A stretch of DNA of 64,000 bases, from NCBI RefSeq assembly GCF_000143415.4, contig NW_003314264.1, positions 3,715,229 to 3,779,228 of the forward strand, read 5' to 3'. Under the pieces are notes generated by a model, which saw only the letters and a list, made by a program, of their open reading frames with translations, was not told where the DNA came from and made no database searches. Of this stretch, positions 1-10,745 are shown in pieces. The DNA comes from Selaginella moellendorffii (lineage: Eukaryota; Streptophyta; Lycopodiopsida; Selaginellales; Selaginellaceae). The number at the start of each line of letters is the position of its first letter. Within the stretch, counting starts at the first letter, position 1. The position numbers and the translations under genes were made by a program.

Positions 1-27
1 TTAGAATGCTCAAATCTGAATGCTCAG

Positions 28-1020
28 CTGCTTGCTTTATGAGGATCCTTCGTTCACGGACGAGCAAGCTGAGGAAGCCATGTTTAAGCTGTGCTGCGAC
101 AGAGCACGCATCCAGGACGGGCAGCGTATCTTGGATCTTGGAGGCGGCTATGGCGGACTGGCTATGTATACCGCGCAGAAGTTTCCTTCATGCCAGATTA
201 CTTCCATAGCCGATTCAAGAGTCCAAACGGAGCACATCCAAGAGGAATGCAGGTAACAAGCACTCTCTCATTTCTTTTCTGGTGCCAAGGTCTTCCTTGC
301 TTAATTGTAGAAAAAGAGGCCTGGTAAACGTTGAGGCGATTGATTGCGACATAACAAGCACCAAAATCACACAGACTTTCGATAGGATCTTCTGCATTGG
401 CGTTTTCGAGGTGACAATAGAATATTAAATTCAAATCTTCCATCATTGATGTTCTAACTAAGCATTGTTGAAAATTTGAGCAGCACATGATAAACTATCA
501 AAAGTTTATGAAGATAGTGTCTGATCTTACGAGCGAAGGAGGTCTCCTCTTCGTGGAACATGTCTGCCACAAGCTATTCGCGTACCGCACGGTAAATGCT
601 CGCAATATCCTTTCGTTTTCTTTGCTAGTAACTACGTAAATCTCTCCTCCTTGTAATTTATCTCTAGACAACGGGCAACAGGATGCTGGCAGACGCATTG
701 CCATTGTATTTCCAGGACGATTTTGTGATACTGGATCATTGGCGAGTAAATGGAACCCATCAAGGACGATCTTGGTAACCATATATTGATTCCATATAGC
801 TTCACGCTCTTGAAAACCTTGCAGTGAAGCCTGGATGAGAAATCTGGATGCCAAATTCGACCAAGTTAGCGCCTTGTTTGCAAAGGCTTATGGGGAGGAC
901 AATGCAAGCAAGAGACTGGCAGGCTTTAAATCAAACCTCCTCGTGGGCGCGGAAATGTTCAGCTACAACAATGGACAGGAATGGTTTGTTTCGCACAAGC
1001 TCTTCCAAAAGAGAGCCTAA
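28..1020 (+). CDS. Coclaurine N-methyltransferase-like SAM-dependent methyltransferase (3' part)
   Basis: The 5' end lies outside the window. Visible exons are about 28-252, 311-410, 484-591, 668-774 and 825-1020; they join in frame to give 244 residues. The protein follows the (S)-coclaurine N-methyltransferase / cyclopropane-fatty-acid synthase-like family: a SAM-binding glycine motif (ILDLGGGYGGL), then FEHM-NY, LLFVEH-CHK, DHWRVNGTH and the family's C-terminal block GAEMFSYNNGQEW-VSH. Characterised members N-methylate benzylisoquinoline amines in the cytosol, but many plant homologues have no known substrate. One oddity is that family enzymes usually read IEMFEHM, while this copy reads IGVFEHM, so the first acidic residue of the proposed Glu/His catalytic pair is Gly while the His remains. 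Substrate unknown; the fold assignment is secure. Confidence 0.85.
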
Positions 1021-1387
1021 TTTCTACGCACTTAGACATGGTTTGCAAACAATATAATTCCTATCAAGATTTTAGAGTCGAGACTCACACATGAAACCCA
1101 AGGTTGCTAACCACAGCCAAGCCAATGGGCGGACAACGCGTGGACTACATATTCCTCTCTTTACGTTCTTATTGGATGGTCCATATCTCTCTGTTGTTCC
1201 TAGGCGAGGAGGAGGAGGCTATGGCGTAACGAGGTTTGCTTCCGCCATTTACTACTGGCAGCTCCGGCGGCGCTCTCGATCGAAGTCTAAGCAAAAGGTA
1301 TGCTCGATCTAGAATGGAATTCTATAAAATCTAGAGAGTTTTGATCTAGAGCGCATTCAAGATTGATTGATCTTTGTGCACAGCAAA

Positions 1388-2162
1388 ATGCCGAAAGGAA
1401 GGGTCTCCACCAGCGTGAATTCCCCAACCGTGGACATCGTAATTGACATGGGGAACCCATTCCTAAACAGGACTGTGGATGGATTTTTCAAGATTGGAGC
1501 TGTAAGCTTTCTAGATTCTGTGGTTGGCTTGTCCAATTTCTTCCCTTGATTTTCTTTTGCAGGTCAGTGCAGGACATGCAGCTGGCCAGGAAGCTTACAA
1601 AGTTCTCAAGAAACGTAAGTACCCCTCCAGGTGTTATTCTATTTGGTGGCAATTTTTTCTTCTCATTTTCTCTAGAGACTGTCACCAAGCATGATCTCGA
1701 GTATACGGTACGTCACATGAAATAAATTCGCGAGTGAAAATTTACTGTGTTACTGCAGCTCAAGCGAATGGGAAAAGACGGGTTACACTGGGGTAACTTT
1801 TAAAGTTCATGACTCAATCGAAGCTATCCTTCTTTTTCTTTTCTTTTTTTTTGTTTGTTTTTTCTGGTTTTCTCTCGGGAACATTTTTTAGGAGCCATCG
1901 CGGGACTCTATACGGGAATGGAGTATGGAATTGAGCGAGTTCGTGGGAAGCACGACTGGGTAAGTTCCATTCGTTTTTCTAGAGCGTCACTGATAGATCG
2001 CTGACTGATCACCGCCAGAAGAACGCAATGCTTGGGGGTGCCGTGACTGGAGCGCTCGTGAGCTTTGGGGAGCATCGCTACAGCCGTGACAAGATGGTCC
2101 AGAACGCCATCGCTGGGGCCGCCATCGCCACGGCCTCGGAATTCCTGCGTCATCTTACGTGA
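1388..2162 (+). CDS. OEP16: OEP16-type outer envelope pore / amino-acid channel protein (Tim17/22/23 superfamily)
   Basis: Six exons (1388-1501, 1563-1614, 1676-1707, 1759-1792, 1892-1959, 2019-2162) join to 444 nt, giving 147 residues, the usual OEP16-1 length. Recognisable family blocks are VDIVIDMGNPFLN-TVDGFFKIGAV near the N-terminus, GLHWGAIAG-Y-G-EYGIERVRG in the middle and DWKNAMLGGAVTGAL after it, ending with a hydrophobic AIAGAAIATASEFL segment. OEP16 proteins form four membrane-spanning helices in the plastid outer envelope and pass amino acids and amines. The ATG at 1388 is chosen because the following residues align with the family start. The gene ends about 445 bp before a tRNA gene. 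Confidence 0.9.
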
Positions 2163-2606
2163 GCGAAGCTTTCGCGACCCGATTCAAGTACGCTAACATC
2201 ACGGCCATGACACCAACATGTCTAGAGCAGCGCCTATTAGAATCTGGTCAGAAAAGTTGGGAAAGAACTTTCGTGAACTTGGAAGGACTTCTCACCAAAT
2301 AAGAACTTCTTATCTTTTTTTCTTTCTTTCTTTTTTCTCTTGCTTTGAGATCTCTTAGGCACTCGTGACTCGATGGATGTGGAAATGCTTGTGCCCGCGC
2401 TCAATCTAGAGGGACCACCTTTGGTTTCTTAATCTTTCTAATTTTCTTCGTTGCTCTCAGAGCTTGCCTAGATTGGCCATGAAGATTTTCTGGTGAAGTC
2501 TCTGACGTAGCCAGAGATTAGATAGCTAGGCAGAGTTCTGATCTCACGTCGCTTTCTCATAAATATCGTCACATTGTTGAAAAACCATGGCGTTTTCCAC
2601 AATCGC

Positions 2607-2678
2607 GGAGGTATAGCTCAGTGGTAGAGCAATTGACTGCAGATCAATGGGTCTCTGGTTCGAATCCGGATATCTCCT
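2607..2678 (+). tRNA. trnC-GCA: tRNA-Cys (anticodon GCA)
   Basis: This 72-nt cloverleaf has a 7-bp acceptor stem (GGAGGTA with TATCTCC, one G-T pair), a D arm TAGCTCAGTGGTAGAGCA that matches the internal A box, an anticodon stem ATTGA/TCAAT around a loop with GCA at 2639-2641, and a T arm TCTGG-TTCGAAT-CCGGA that matches the B box. Intronless. A T-run near 2691-2695 could act as the Pol III terminator. No CCA is encoded, as expected for a nuclear gene. Confidence 0.95.
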
Positions 2679-2689
2679 CTCATTTCCTA

Positions 2690-4510
2690 AATTTTTAATC
2701 TTTCAAGGACGAGCTCTACTTTATTTCTTTTCTCAATGCATGTTGCGCGCATTGAATTCGCCGGCTCTCCATCGATCTCAATCTTGTCCGGTCAAGAGCG
2801 AGAGAGCGGAAAATGGAGGAAGTTTCAGGAATGGATGGACGGATCATCCTTTCTTCATGAATTCATCGTAGGCTCCACTGGCTCAAACTCTTTGATCGAT
2901 GGATCCAAGAGATTGCGCCATTTAAACCAAGAGTGTTACAGTGAAAGGAGTTGTTTTGTCCCCGATTGACCGCGACCAGCCACCCGACTTGACAATGTCT
3001 TGGAGTGTTTGTTCCTCCGGCTCGAGAAAACAAATGGCGAAAGTTCTACAATACGATTTCCGGCATTGACAATCGGTGAAGTACGGATGCTCGTTCTTTC
3101 GTTCCAGTTTCGTCCCAGTTTCAGATCGGTTTTTCCATCTAGAAAAAAAAAAAAAAAAACTTTTGGTTGACCCCCTGATGTGTACACGCCAAGGCATTTT
3201 TGCGTGTGCGGTAGCAACGACAAGGTACAAACGGCAGAGAAACTGTGGGCCTGGAGAGAAAATTAAATGGATTAAAACAAACTTGGAAAGATCCTCCTCC
3301 GCGATAAGCTCGACAAGTGTGTAGACTTACGACCCAATTCCGTCCCCGGATCGAATTTCCAAGAGGTTGGAAGAAGCCGCCAATTTGGCGTTCTCCGCTT
3401 TTAAATTTGAAAACAGGATATTCCACGGCATTTAGGGCTCGCGGGGACAGCTGGGACCGCGGTTTTTTCCTTGGAGTAGAGCGCTGGTGGCCCAATACTG
3501 TCGCTAAAAGCCCCACTTTTGCACGTCCTCACAGAGGAAAGTGAAAAGGAGAGAACCACGTACAGTAAACACACTCTCCAGCACCAAAGATCGACATGTC
3601 GAGGCTCGGAAGCCCCGCCATGCCACCTTTTGAGCCCTCCGAGAAATCAAACCGGGAAAAAAACACAAGCGAGACGAGAGCCCCAATAATCTGGACGAGA
3701 TCGATTGAGCGCCCCATTGTCGGGAAAAGAGGCAGAAGGTTTCAAACCGATACGTAGGATCAATGCACGTAGACGTAGACAATGTACATACGGTTTTACC
3801 ACTTTTGATCTTTTGTTGGAAAGAATGGAACCTTGTACTGACTAGTAGAGTGTGGGATCACACACACCACCCACCCAATTGCCGTGTCCAAGGATCCCAC
3901 CAGAATCCCAAGTTGCCGCCGCTATACTGAGAGGGAAGGATCGAGCACCCTGGAACACACTGACACAAGAAGAACAGGGTACCAACTTGGTCATCTTCCT
4001 AGGTGCTCAAGGTGTCTAGGCATGCAAATGCCACAAATGGGCATTCTAGTACGTATGTCATGAATAGTAGGCAAAACTTAACTAATGTTTTTTTTTTTTT
4101 TCCTTGTTGCTTTGTGGGATTTGTGCGTTGGTTTAGAAGTAAAATGATTTGGCAATGGTGGTGGAGGATCGAGAAGTTGTCGGGCTCGCGCGCTCAAGCG
4201 TTGGGCTGATTGCCAAAAACAAAAGGTGGTGGATCGCGGTGAAGTGTGGCCTCGACATCCACATCCGACACAACGTTTCAAGCACCAACATGGACCATCT
4301 CACTATATATCCTTGCGACCGTTTGGGACAAGTTCCATCAGAACAAAAGAATGAGAGGGAATTTTTACAGTTATACACTTTTGCATTTCTGCTATCTTTC
4401 TCATGGTTATAATTTTCATCTTTTCCCTCCTCACTGTTGCTTAAAAGGCCACACACAACACGGGGACCCCTAATTGTGTTTGGAGTTGTCTTGTGACTGA
4501 TCGCTTAAAC
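2690..4510. other. Intergenic stretch with no supported gene
   Basis: About 1.8 kb between the tRNA and the first CLE gene. Only short unrelated open frames occur and none resembles a known family. An A-run lies near 3142-3158 and a T-run near 4087-4100. I see nothing else. Confidence 0.5.
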
Positions 4511-4515
4511 AACGC

Positions 4516-4522
4516 TATATAA
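4516..4522 (+). promoter_or_regulatory. TATA box of the first CLE gene
   Basis: TATATAA stands about 93 bp upstream of the ATG at 4615. A transcription start about 30 bp downstream, near 4548, would leave a 5' leader of about 65 nt. Confidence 0.55.
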
Positions 4523-4614
4523 CATCGCAGCTAGCGGTTTTGTTCTCCCTAGGAATCCATCAACACTGTTCTAGAACGATAGGAGGGAGCGAAGAACTCG
4601 CAGATATTTCTATC

Positions 4615-4851
4615 ATGTGTCGCCAGCAGAGATCAAGGCTTGCGGTTCTTCTTCTTGTGCTTCTTCTTGTGCTGCTGCCGCCACTCCCGGTGGAATCGTC
4701 CGCGCACCGGAGGCTCCTCCAAAAGGATTTGGAGTTTGATTTGCGACGCTTCCTCCAGTCGCTCATGGTGGAGAGCAAGAGGCATGGCGGGCTGCTCGTA
4801 GCGGAGCTCCATCGCGTGCCAAGCAGCCCGAATCCAATACAGAACGAGTGA
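4615..4851 (+). CDS. CLE: CLE signalling-peptide precursor with TDIF-like motif
   Basis: A 78-residue precursor. Residues about 8-26 form a leucine-rich signal peptide core (LAVLLLVLLLVLLPPLPVES), then a variable spacer, then the C-terminal dodecapeptide HRVPSSPNPIQN (codons 4810-4845) followed by one Glu and the stop. This is the layout of CLAVATA3/ESR precursors, which are secreted, cleaved to 12-13 residue peptides and read by LRR receptor kinases in meristem and vascular control. PNPI-N with a leading His resembles the TDIF (B-type) class, but the normally conserved Gly6 is Ser. The ATG at 4615 is preferred over an in-frame upstream ATG at 4540 because it puts the signal peptide at the N-terminus and lies downstream of the TATA-implied start. 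A GTGAGT at 4848 could act as a splice donor joining to about 4963; that product would add a short tail after the motif. Confidence 0.8.
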   Translation: MCRQQRSRLAVLLLVLLLVLLPPLPVESSAHRRLLQKDLEFDLRRFLQSLMVESKRHGGLLVAELHRVPSSPNPIQNE

Positions 4852-4989
4852 GTATCCTCTCTCTCTCTCTCTTTTTCCTCCCTGAGCATTTATGTCTCGC
4901 AAATTCTTCCGCGCGAGAGAAAACAGAGCACCATCACATTTATTGATTTCTTCTCTTGCAGATTCACGGACGAAGTCCACCATTGAGAA

Positions 4990-7900
4990 TTCGGCAATTC
5001 TCCGCATCAAATTGGCCCGCTCGCTCGCTCGATCCAATCCAAGAGATCGATTTCGGTAGTCGCCAAATCGTGAACGCAGCGAGTAATTCCGAGGCTTCTA
5101 GTTACATATACTCTCTTGCCCCTCGTGACACTCCGCGAGCGCAAGCTTACAAACATCCCAATCAATCGATCAAGAGCACGAGAAACTTGGTCAGGAACAG
5201 CGGAGAGTCCTTCAAAGTTACAAGTAATAGTTTAGAGAAATCGCTTGTCTTTTCTTGTGTGCTTTTGTGGCTCTGGGATTCCATCGCTCTGAATGAGGAG
5301 AAACCCAAACCCATCTATCATCTAATTCGCAAGTTTTCTCGCTCGATCATATCCCTCTTTCCAAAGTCACCAACTAGCAACGCAACTTGCCTTACACATT
5401 TATACTATTATTTCCCACAGACCTTCTCTCACTTGATCGATCATTCACAAAAGTTTGATGAGTTTCTTCCTCCTCTCGCTCTCGCCATTTAGTTAGAATC
5501 TCCTGGCGGATCCAAATTCATGCATGCACAACAAGAACATTTAAAATCGGGAGCGTGGTAGAGGAGTACGTATACCCAGTGTCACAACGAGGTATAGATA
5601 TAGGTATGCCAAGACATTGAATTTTAGAGTGTGGTTGGGCAACCATAGCCTGGAAAAGATGAAACAGGCCAAGACCGTGCATCTATCTCTGTGAAGCTAG
5701 ATTGCCATCTATTCGATCCAGAACTCCTTTTCTTTTACGAGCTTGTTTCTTCCTCCTCTTTTTTGTTCCTGGGCATTTCAGATCCAGTCAAGCCTAGCGA
5801 GAATTTAAGGCCGTGTGTTGTTCCGGTCAGTGTACCAACATTCTTGCAGTGCGATCGAGATTTCATGATGGAAACTGTGCAAACTCAAGTTAAAGACCGA
5901 TTCTGGAAACTTTAGATAGCTAAGCGCTTAGCTTTTGAGTTAGAGCTTTAAGATCATGCCAAGCTGGTGTATATAGAATTGACCAGCTGATTGACAAGGA
6001 AAAGAATCGCATGTATGGCCCGTGAACCCGGCCCATTCTTTGGATTTGTTTTGCAAGATTGTCAAAGCAAGCGAGCCACGCGGCCACATCTAGGCATCAC
6101 GACACGGAGCTGGAGCCAAGCGTTGAATCGAAAAGGGAATATTGGAGCTTGGATGGAGCAAGCAAAGCGAGGGCGCAAAATAGTCAGTCGGGTCACCTAA
6201 CGGGCAAAGAATACCGTACAAAATACTTGTTTTCTCGCAGAGCCTTGCATGATTTGGAGAGAACTTTAGCGCTGTAAGTGGACAAGCACGGAAAGTCGTT
6301 AGTTTTAGCGCTTGCTGCACGCCACCTTCGATCGGTGAGCTCTTTTGGCTTCCCGCGCTCTTTAAAAATTTAAATGTCAAAGTACTCATCGAGGTTTTTT
6401 AGGGTTCTTGATTGCTGGCGGGTATGAATGGCAACTGGTGAGTTCCTGGCATTGTTTTTTTCTAATGGCAACTAGTTCCTGGCATGTTTTTTCACTTCCT
6501 AGCATAGTTTATGACCTGGGCTCTGGAAGTGTGAAGCTTCTTTTCTCTTTTTTATTTTCGGCAGGCATCTGATTGTTTTGTCGATGCACGGAACAATGGG
6601 ACAAAATGGTGCCTCCGGATCATCACAGCCTGATCAACCGCGAAAAATAATTCACGTCCACAGCAACACACTGCGGCATACTAGTCTCCTCAAGCTCATA
6701 AATTTGCTGCGCCGCGGCTGACACTGGTGAGTGATTCCGGGGGATTGTTTGAATGATTGAAAATGGCCACGGCCCCACAAACCTGTGCCCAAATCACTCG
6801 CTTGGTTCCTTTGCCTCCCTTGAAAAAAAAATTTCCTTCATGCTTGCAAGACCATCTTATTTTTCTAACTTGTTTTTTTGCTTTGTTTTCGGTTTGTTTT
6901 TCTTTTGTTTTTGCTCCATCTTTGCTTTTAACTTGTTTTTGCTTTGCAGGCACAGTCACACCACTGACGAGTCCCATTCAACGTTTTTCCAAATCTCTCT
7001 CGGAACGGAGATGTTACCTCTGCGAGCAAATGTGATGAAGGCTTTCGTGCTCAGTGCGTACTGGCGAGTGTTGCTGCCATGGCGACGTAGAACTTGGCCT
7101 GTAAGTCCTCTCTCTTTCCTAGTTTCCTGCGTTGCTGCTGACTGGTCTTGGTCTCTCGGTCGTGCTCCAGCAGTAGTTTTCGCTTTGTCTTTTCTAAAAA
7201 ACTCTGGGCTTCGAAAGTGTTGGTAGCTCCTGTTTCGATTTATTGCCATGGCCAGCTAGCTCCAACTCGACAGTAGAATTTTTTCATCTGAGCGTATGAA
7301 AGCTTTGCGTTCCTTGCAGTGGCCGTTAATGGAAAGGTAATTGGTGAAGAGCAGAGCTGCGCGACGTGTGTAAGTTGTTTTAGCCTTCCATGTTTCGAGT
7401 TCTTGCTGTTTTTGTCACAAAATTCAAGCTCGCAGGCAGGCAGTCTGGCTGGATTTAAGAGAATGATGGCGGTATGAGTCAAGTGGCAACACAGGTACCC
7501 TGGCAAAGCTCTCACCGGTGTTGGGACTCTGATATGAAACGAGTGTGTGTTTGTGCTGTGTCAGGTTTGGAATATACATTATGTGTTCCTGGATGGGCCG
7601 AGAGTACATTCTCTCCATGCAAATCCCCAGAGTTCTTGTCAAGACACTGGCTTCGTGTTATTGCTCGCTACGTGACCAAACACACGTATTTTGGGGCGCT
7701 TGTTACCACAGGGAGGTGATTGATGTACAAGGACGGGTATGTTCTTTTCTATCTATTTTCTCGTTTTTTTCTTCTTCTTCTTCTTTTTTTTCCCTTTCGT
7801 TTTGGTTTTTCTTTCTCTTTTCTCTTTTCTCTCCAAGTGCATGTACTAACAGAGGTGTCCATGGAATTTTGCAGGGACGTTCTTTCTCCATGAGTCAGGC

Positions 7901-10190
7901 TTTTGTTTAAATGGGAGGAAGGCGACTGATGGGCCTTGGAAAAAGGTAATCTGTCGAGGCACAGCTTAAATACAAGGTACGTATGCGTTGCTGGATATGG
8001 TGCGCCAGAGAGATCTTTTGGCTCACAGGATTCGTTCGTTCGGGCGGATCCTGACCTTTTTTCCAGTCGCAGTGAAAGAAAAAGCAAAACTCTATACGCT
8101 CTCATAGGCCGAAAGTTCTCCTTTCTCGAAACTAACACGTTTTTTTTTCTCCTGATGGTTCTTGCAGGTAGATATACTAGTACCAATGCCAATGTAGAAG
8201 ATTTCATCAGGTACTCGCCACCACTTGAATTGCCGTGCTGAAGCAACGAAAGACTATCCGTTCGTGGTAACATGGTAAGTATCTCCGATGCATCTGAGCA
8301 TTGATTGTCTTCCTTGTTTTCTAACTCTAGAGCTCGTTTTTCTTCTAACAGGTGGTGTTTTCCTGTGCTCGTGGAACCAAGTCCAGATTCAAGCAAATGC
8401 AAATGCGCACCGGCGAGACATAACATTAAACAAGGAGGAGCGTTTCGTTGCGCGTCCTTGGACAGTTTTTAACTCACACGACACACGCAAGCCAGCCACA
8501 GTTGTGTGAATTGATCCCATCGCAGACATTCCTCCTCCGACGTTGCGAACGTGGTGGTAAGTAACTCCAAAGTCTCCCAAGTATTTCTTCTTTTGTTCTT
8601 CTTCCACATTTCATTAATTCCGTGTCATGCGCAGCTGCTAAGGAATCTGAGAGAGGGAGGTATTTATATTGTTTCTTCTCCGGGTCTCGGGAATCAAGCT
8701 AAAGGTAAAGAACAGTCCGGCTCTTCCAGATCTCCAGACACTCCGCTCAGTCAAATTTATGATTTGGAGAGCGAGCAAAGATGGTTTTCTCGATTGCGGA
8801 ACCAGCTAGCCAGCCAGCTAAACGAGACGAGACGAGACGAGGATATCAGGCAAGTTTTACCAGCGATGATACGAGAAGATGATCATTGAGCTGAGGAACG
8901 CCAGGCACAATACTATTTGGCTTGGCTTCCAAGGATTGGTTTCACATGAATTTATTCCCAGGCGCCATTAAATGCTCTTGAATGCATGTGCCAACAATGA
9001 ATGAGGCAAGAGGGTGAGGTCTATCAAATCGGACATAAATGTTTGATGGTTCGTTCGTTCGCTCGCTTACGAATGGATAGAAAGTAAAAAAAAAAAATCA
9101 AGGGAAAAACTGATTTTGTATTTAAAAACGGATCATTTTCGCGATGTTTCCGAGACCATGATCATCAAGTGGTGCTTCAAACATAGGAACGTGATGAAAG
9201 TGATCTCTGCTGCTGCGAAGGTCGAAAATGTCTGAGGAAGAACATGTCAAACGTCTATAATTTTGCTTGCTCCAGCCATTCATGGCTCATGAGCATTGTA
9301 GTCTACATATAGTTGTTTAGAGCGGAAGCGATGGTTCCATGCACGACGACGAGCCACATTTCAACGCGATGGAGGCATGTTTCGTAGTCAAAGTTTCGCT
9401 CCGCGTTGAATGGACTCTTTCAAACTTAAAGATTATGGAAAGGGATTGGATTGGCACTATGCTTCTTGGTGGGCAAGACCTCACTAAACAACATATAATT
9501 CAGTGACTGAATGTTATTGTGGATTCAAAGATTCGAGCATCTGGAGAACACGTTTAATAGCGTTTCTCAAGTTCCCAGTGCGAGAACTTCAGTTCCAGAT
9601 CTCTTCTTCCACTAGCAGGAAGTGTAAGATAAAGATTCCTCGGGAATTTTAAACCAGCCATTAGCAGCACCTATCTGGAATCTCACTTACGCTGACACTC
9701 GTCAATCTCTTCTTGGAAAGGAAGATCAAACGCGGAGAATACATTTGTATTTTACTGAAGAAATAAGAATATGAAACGCTCGGATTGAATCTTAAGAACA
9801 AACAGGCATCTTCGCAGCCTTTAATGCGCGGGTGTTGAAATAGCATGACACAAAGGAAGAAAAAAAAAAGAAGGAAAAAAGAACAGAAAAAAAAGAAAAA
9901 GAGAACCAAGGGGAAGAACACAACTACGTAACAGTGTTCACATCATTTGATATCTTTGTAAGTGTGTAGTATAAGACATGTGCTTGTGTGTGAAAGTCCT
10001 TTTTTTTCCCGAGGTGGGTTCTTGAGAGCGAGAGTTTGGAGTTTCATTTCGAGTATGATCGGCGTGCGAGGAGCTGGGATCCTCCAAAAAAGCAATTTTT
10101 AACGTGAATGATTGGATCCTGCTCGTCAAGAGGCGAGCAGAATGATTCCCGGCTTGCACCAAGGGTCATGAAAATCATCCGGGACGAAGA
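4990..10190. other. Gene-poor stretch; possible spliced non-coding transcript at about 6.9-8.9 kb
   Basis: No open frame here resembles a known protein. Between about 6900 and 8900 the + strand carries a series of donor-like sites (GTAAGT near 7100, 8277 and 8556; GTACGT near 7978) and pyrimidine-rich acceptors (near 6949, 8168, 8352 and 8634) bounding short stretches, as in a multi-exon transcript. Joined frames contain stops, so it looks non-coding or chance. The 8551-8889 frame has a hydrophobic start but no ATG. Poly-purine/pyrimidine runs occur near 7770-7830 and 9860-9900. Confidence 0.35.
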
Positions 10191-10350
10191 GGATCGAGAG
10201 ATCAGAGTGAGCGAGAGGAAGAGAGAGAGAGGGAGAGATCAAGGATAAGCTTCGTTTTTCTGGTTCCACTAACTGCTGCTGGGAATCTCAGGGGTCACAC
10301 ACTATGAAAGGATTCTCTTTTCAAGTATAAAGGGAACCGATTCGTCCATA

Positions 10351-10422
<72 letters not shown>
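10351..10422. repeat. Compound (CT)n(CA)n microsatellite
   Basis: About 35 bp of CT repeats runs straight into about 30 bp of CA repeats. It lies about 170 bp upstream of the TATA box of the second CLE gene, so it belongs to that promoter region. CT/GA tracts are known in plants as GAGA-type regulatory sequence; a role here is inference. Confidence 0.9.
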
Positions 10423-10589
10423 CCCATCTTGATCTTGCATGTAAGAATTGGCGATCTTTCTAGCTTCCATAAGCCGCGATTCTGTGCAAGCGCTCGAGAG
10501 GGACTCTGTGAAGATCGAAGCTGGGAAGACAATGCCTGTCTAGAGGAGGAAGAAGGATAAAGAAAGAAGAAAGAGCAGAGGAGCTTAGC

Positions 10590-10598
10590 GATATATAA
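10590..10598 (+). promoter_or_regulatory. TATA box of the second CLE gene
   Basis: TATATAAAG about 150 bp upstream of the ATG at 10746, with no competing TATA element nearer the start. Confidence 0.55.
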
Positions 10599-10745
10599 AG
10601 TTTCTTTCCAGCGCGCATTCTTTCCGGGCCGATTGATTGATTGATCCTCGAATTTTGCTGACACCGCCGATCGAGAGAGGGCTTTTTGTCCGAGATTTCA
10701 TGTCAATCCGTGTCCCATCGGCAAGCCGTGGACACGGGGAGGAGC

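Noticed and set aside
4956-5492. 178-codon frame after the first CLE gene
   Set aside because: Composition is random-like and it overlaps the likely 3' UTR; no domain seen.
7749-8426. 225-codon minus-strand frame
   Set aside because: Its C-terminal half is Lys/Glu/Arg repeats from a TTC/TCT tract and it has no recognisable domain.
8551-8889. Secreted-peptide-like frame with a hydrophobic start
   Set aside because: The frame has no ATG and its first codons overlap a strong splice donor.
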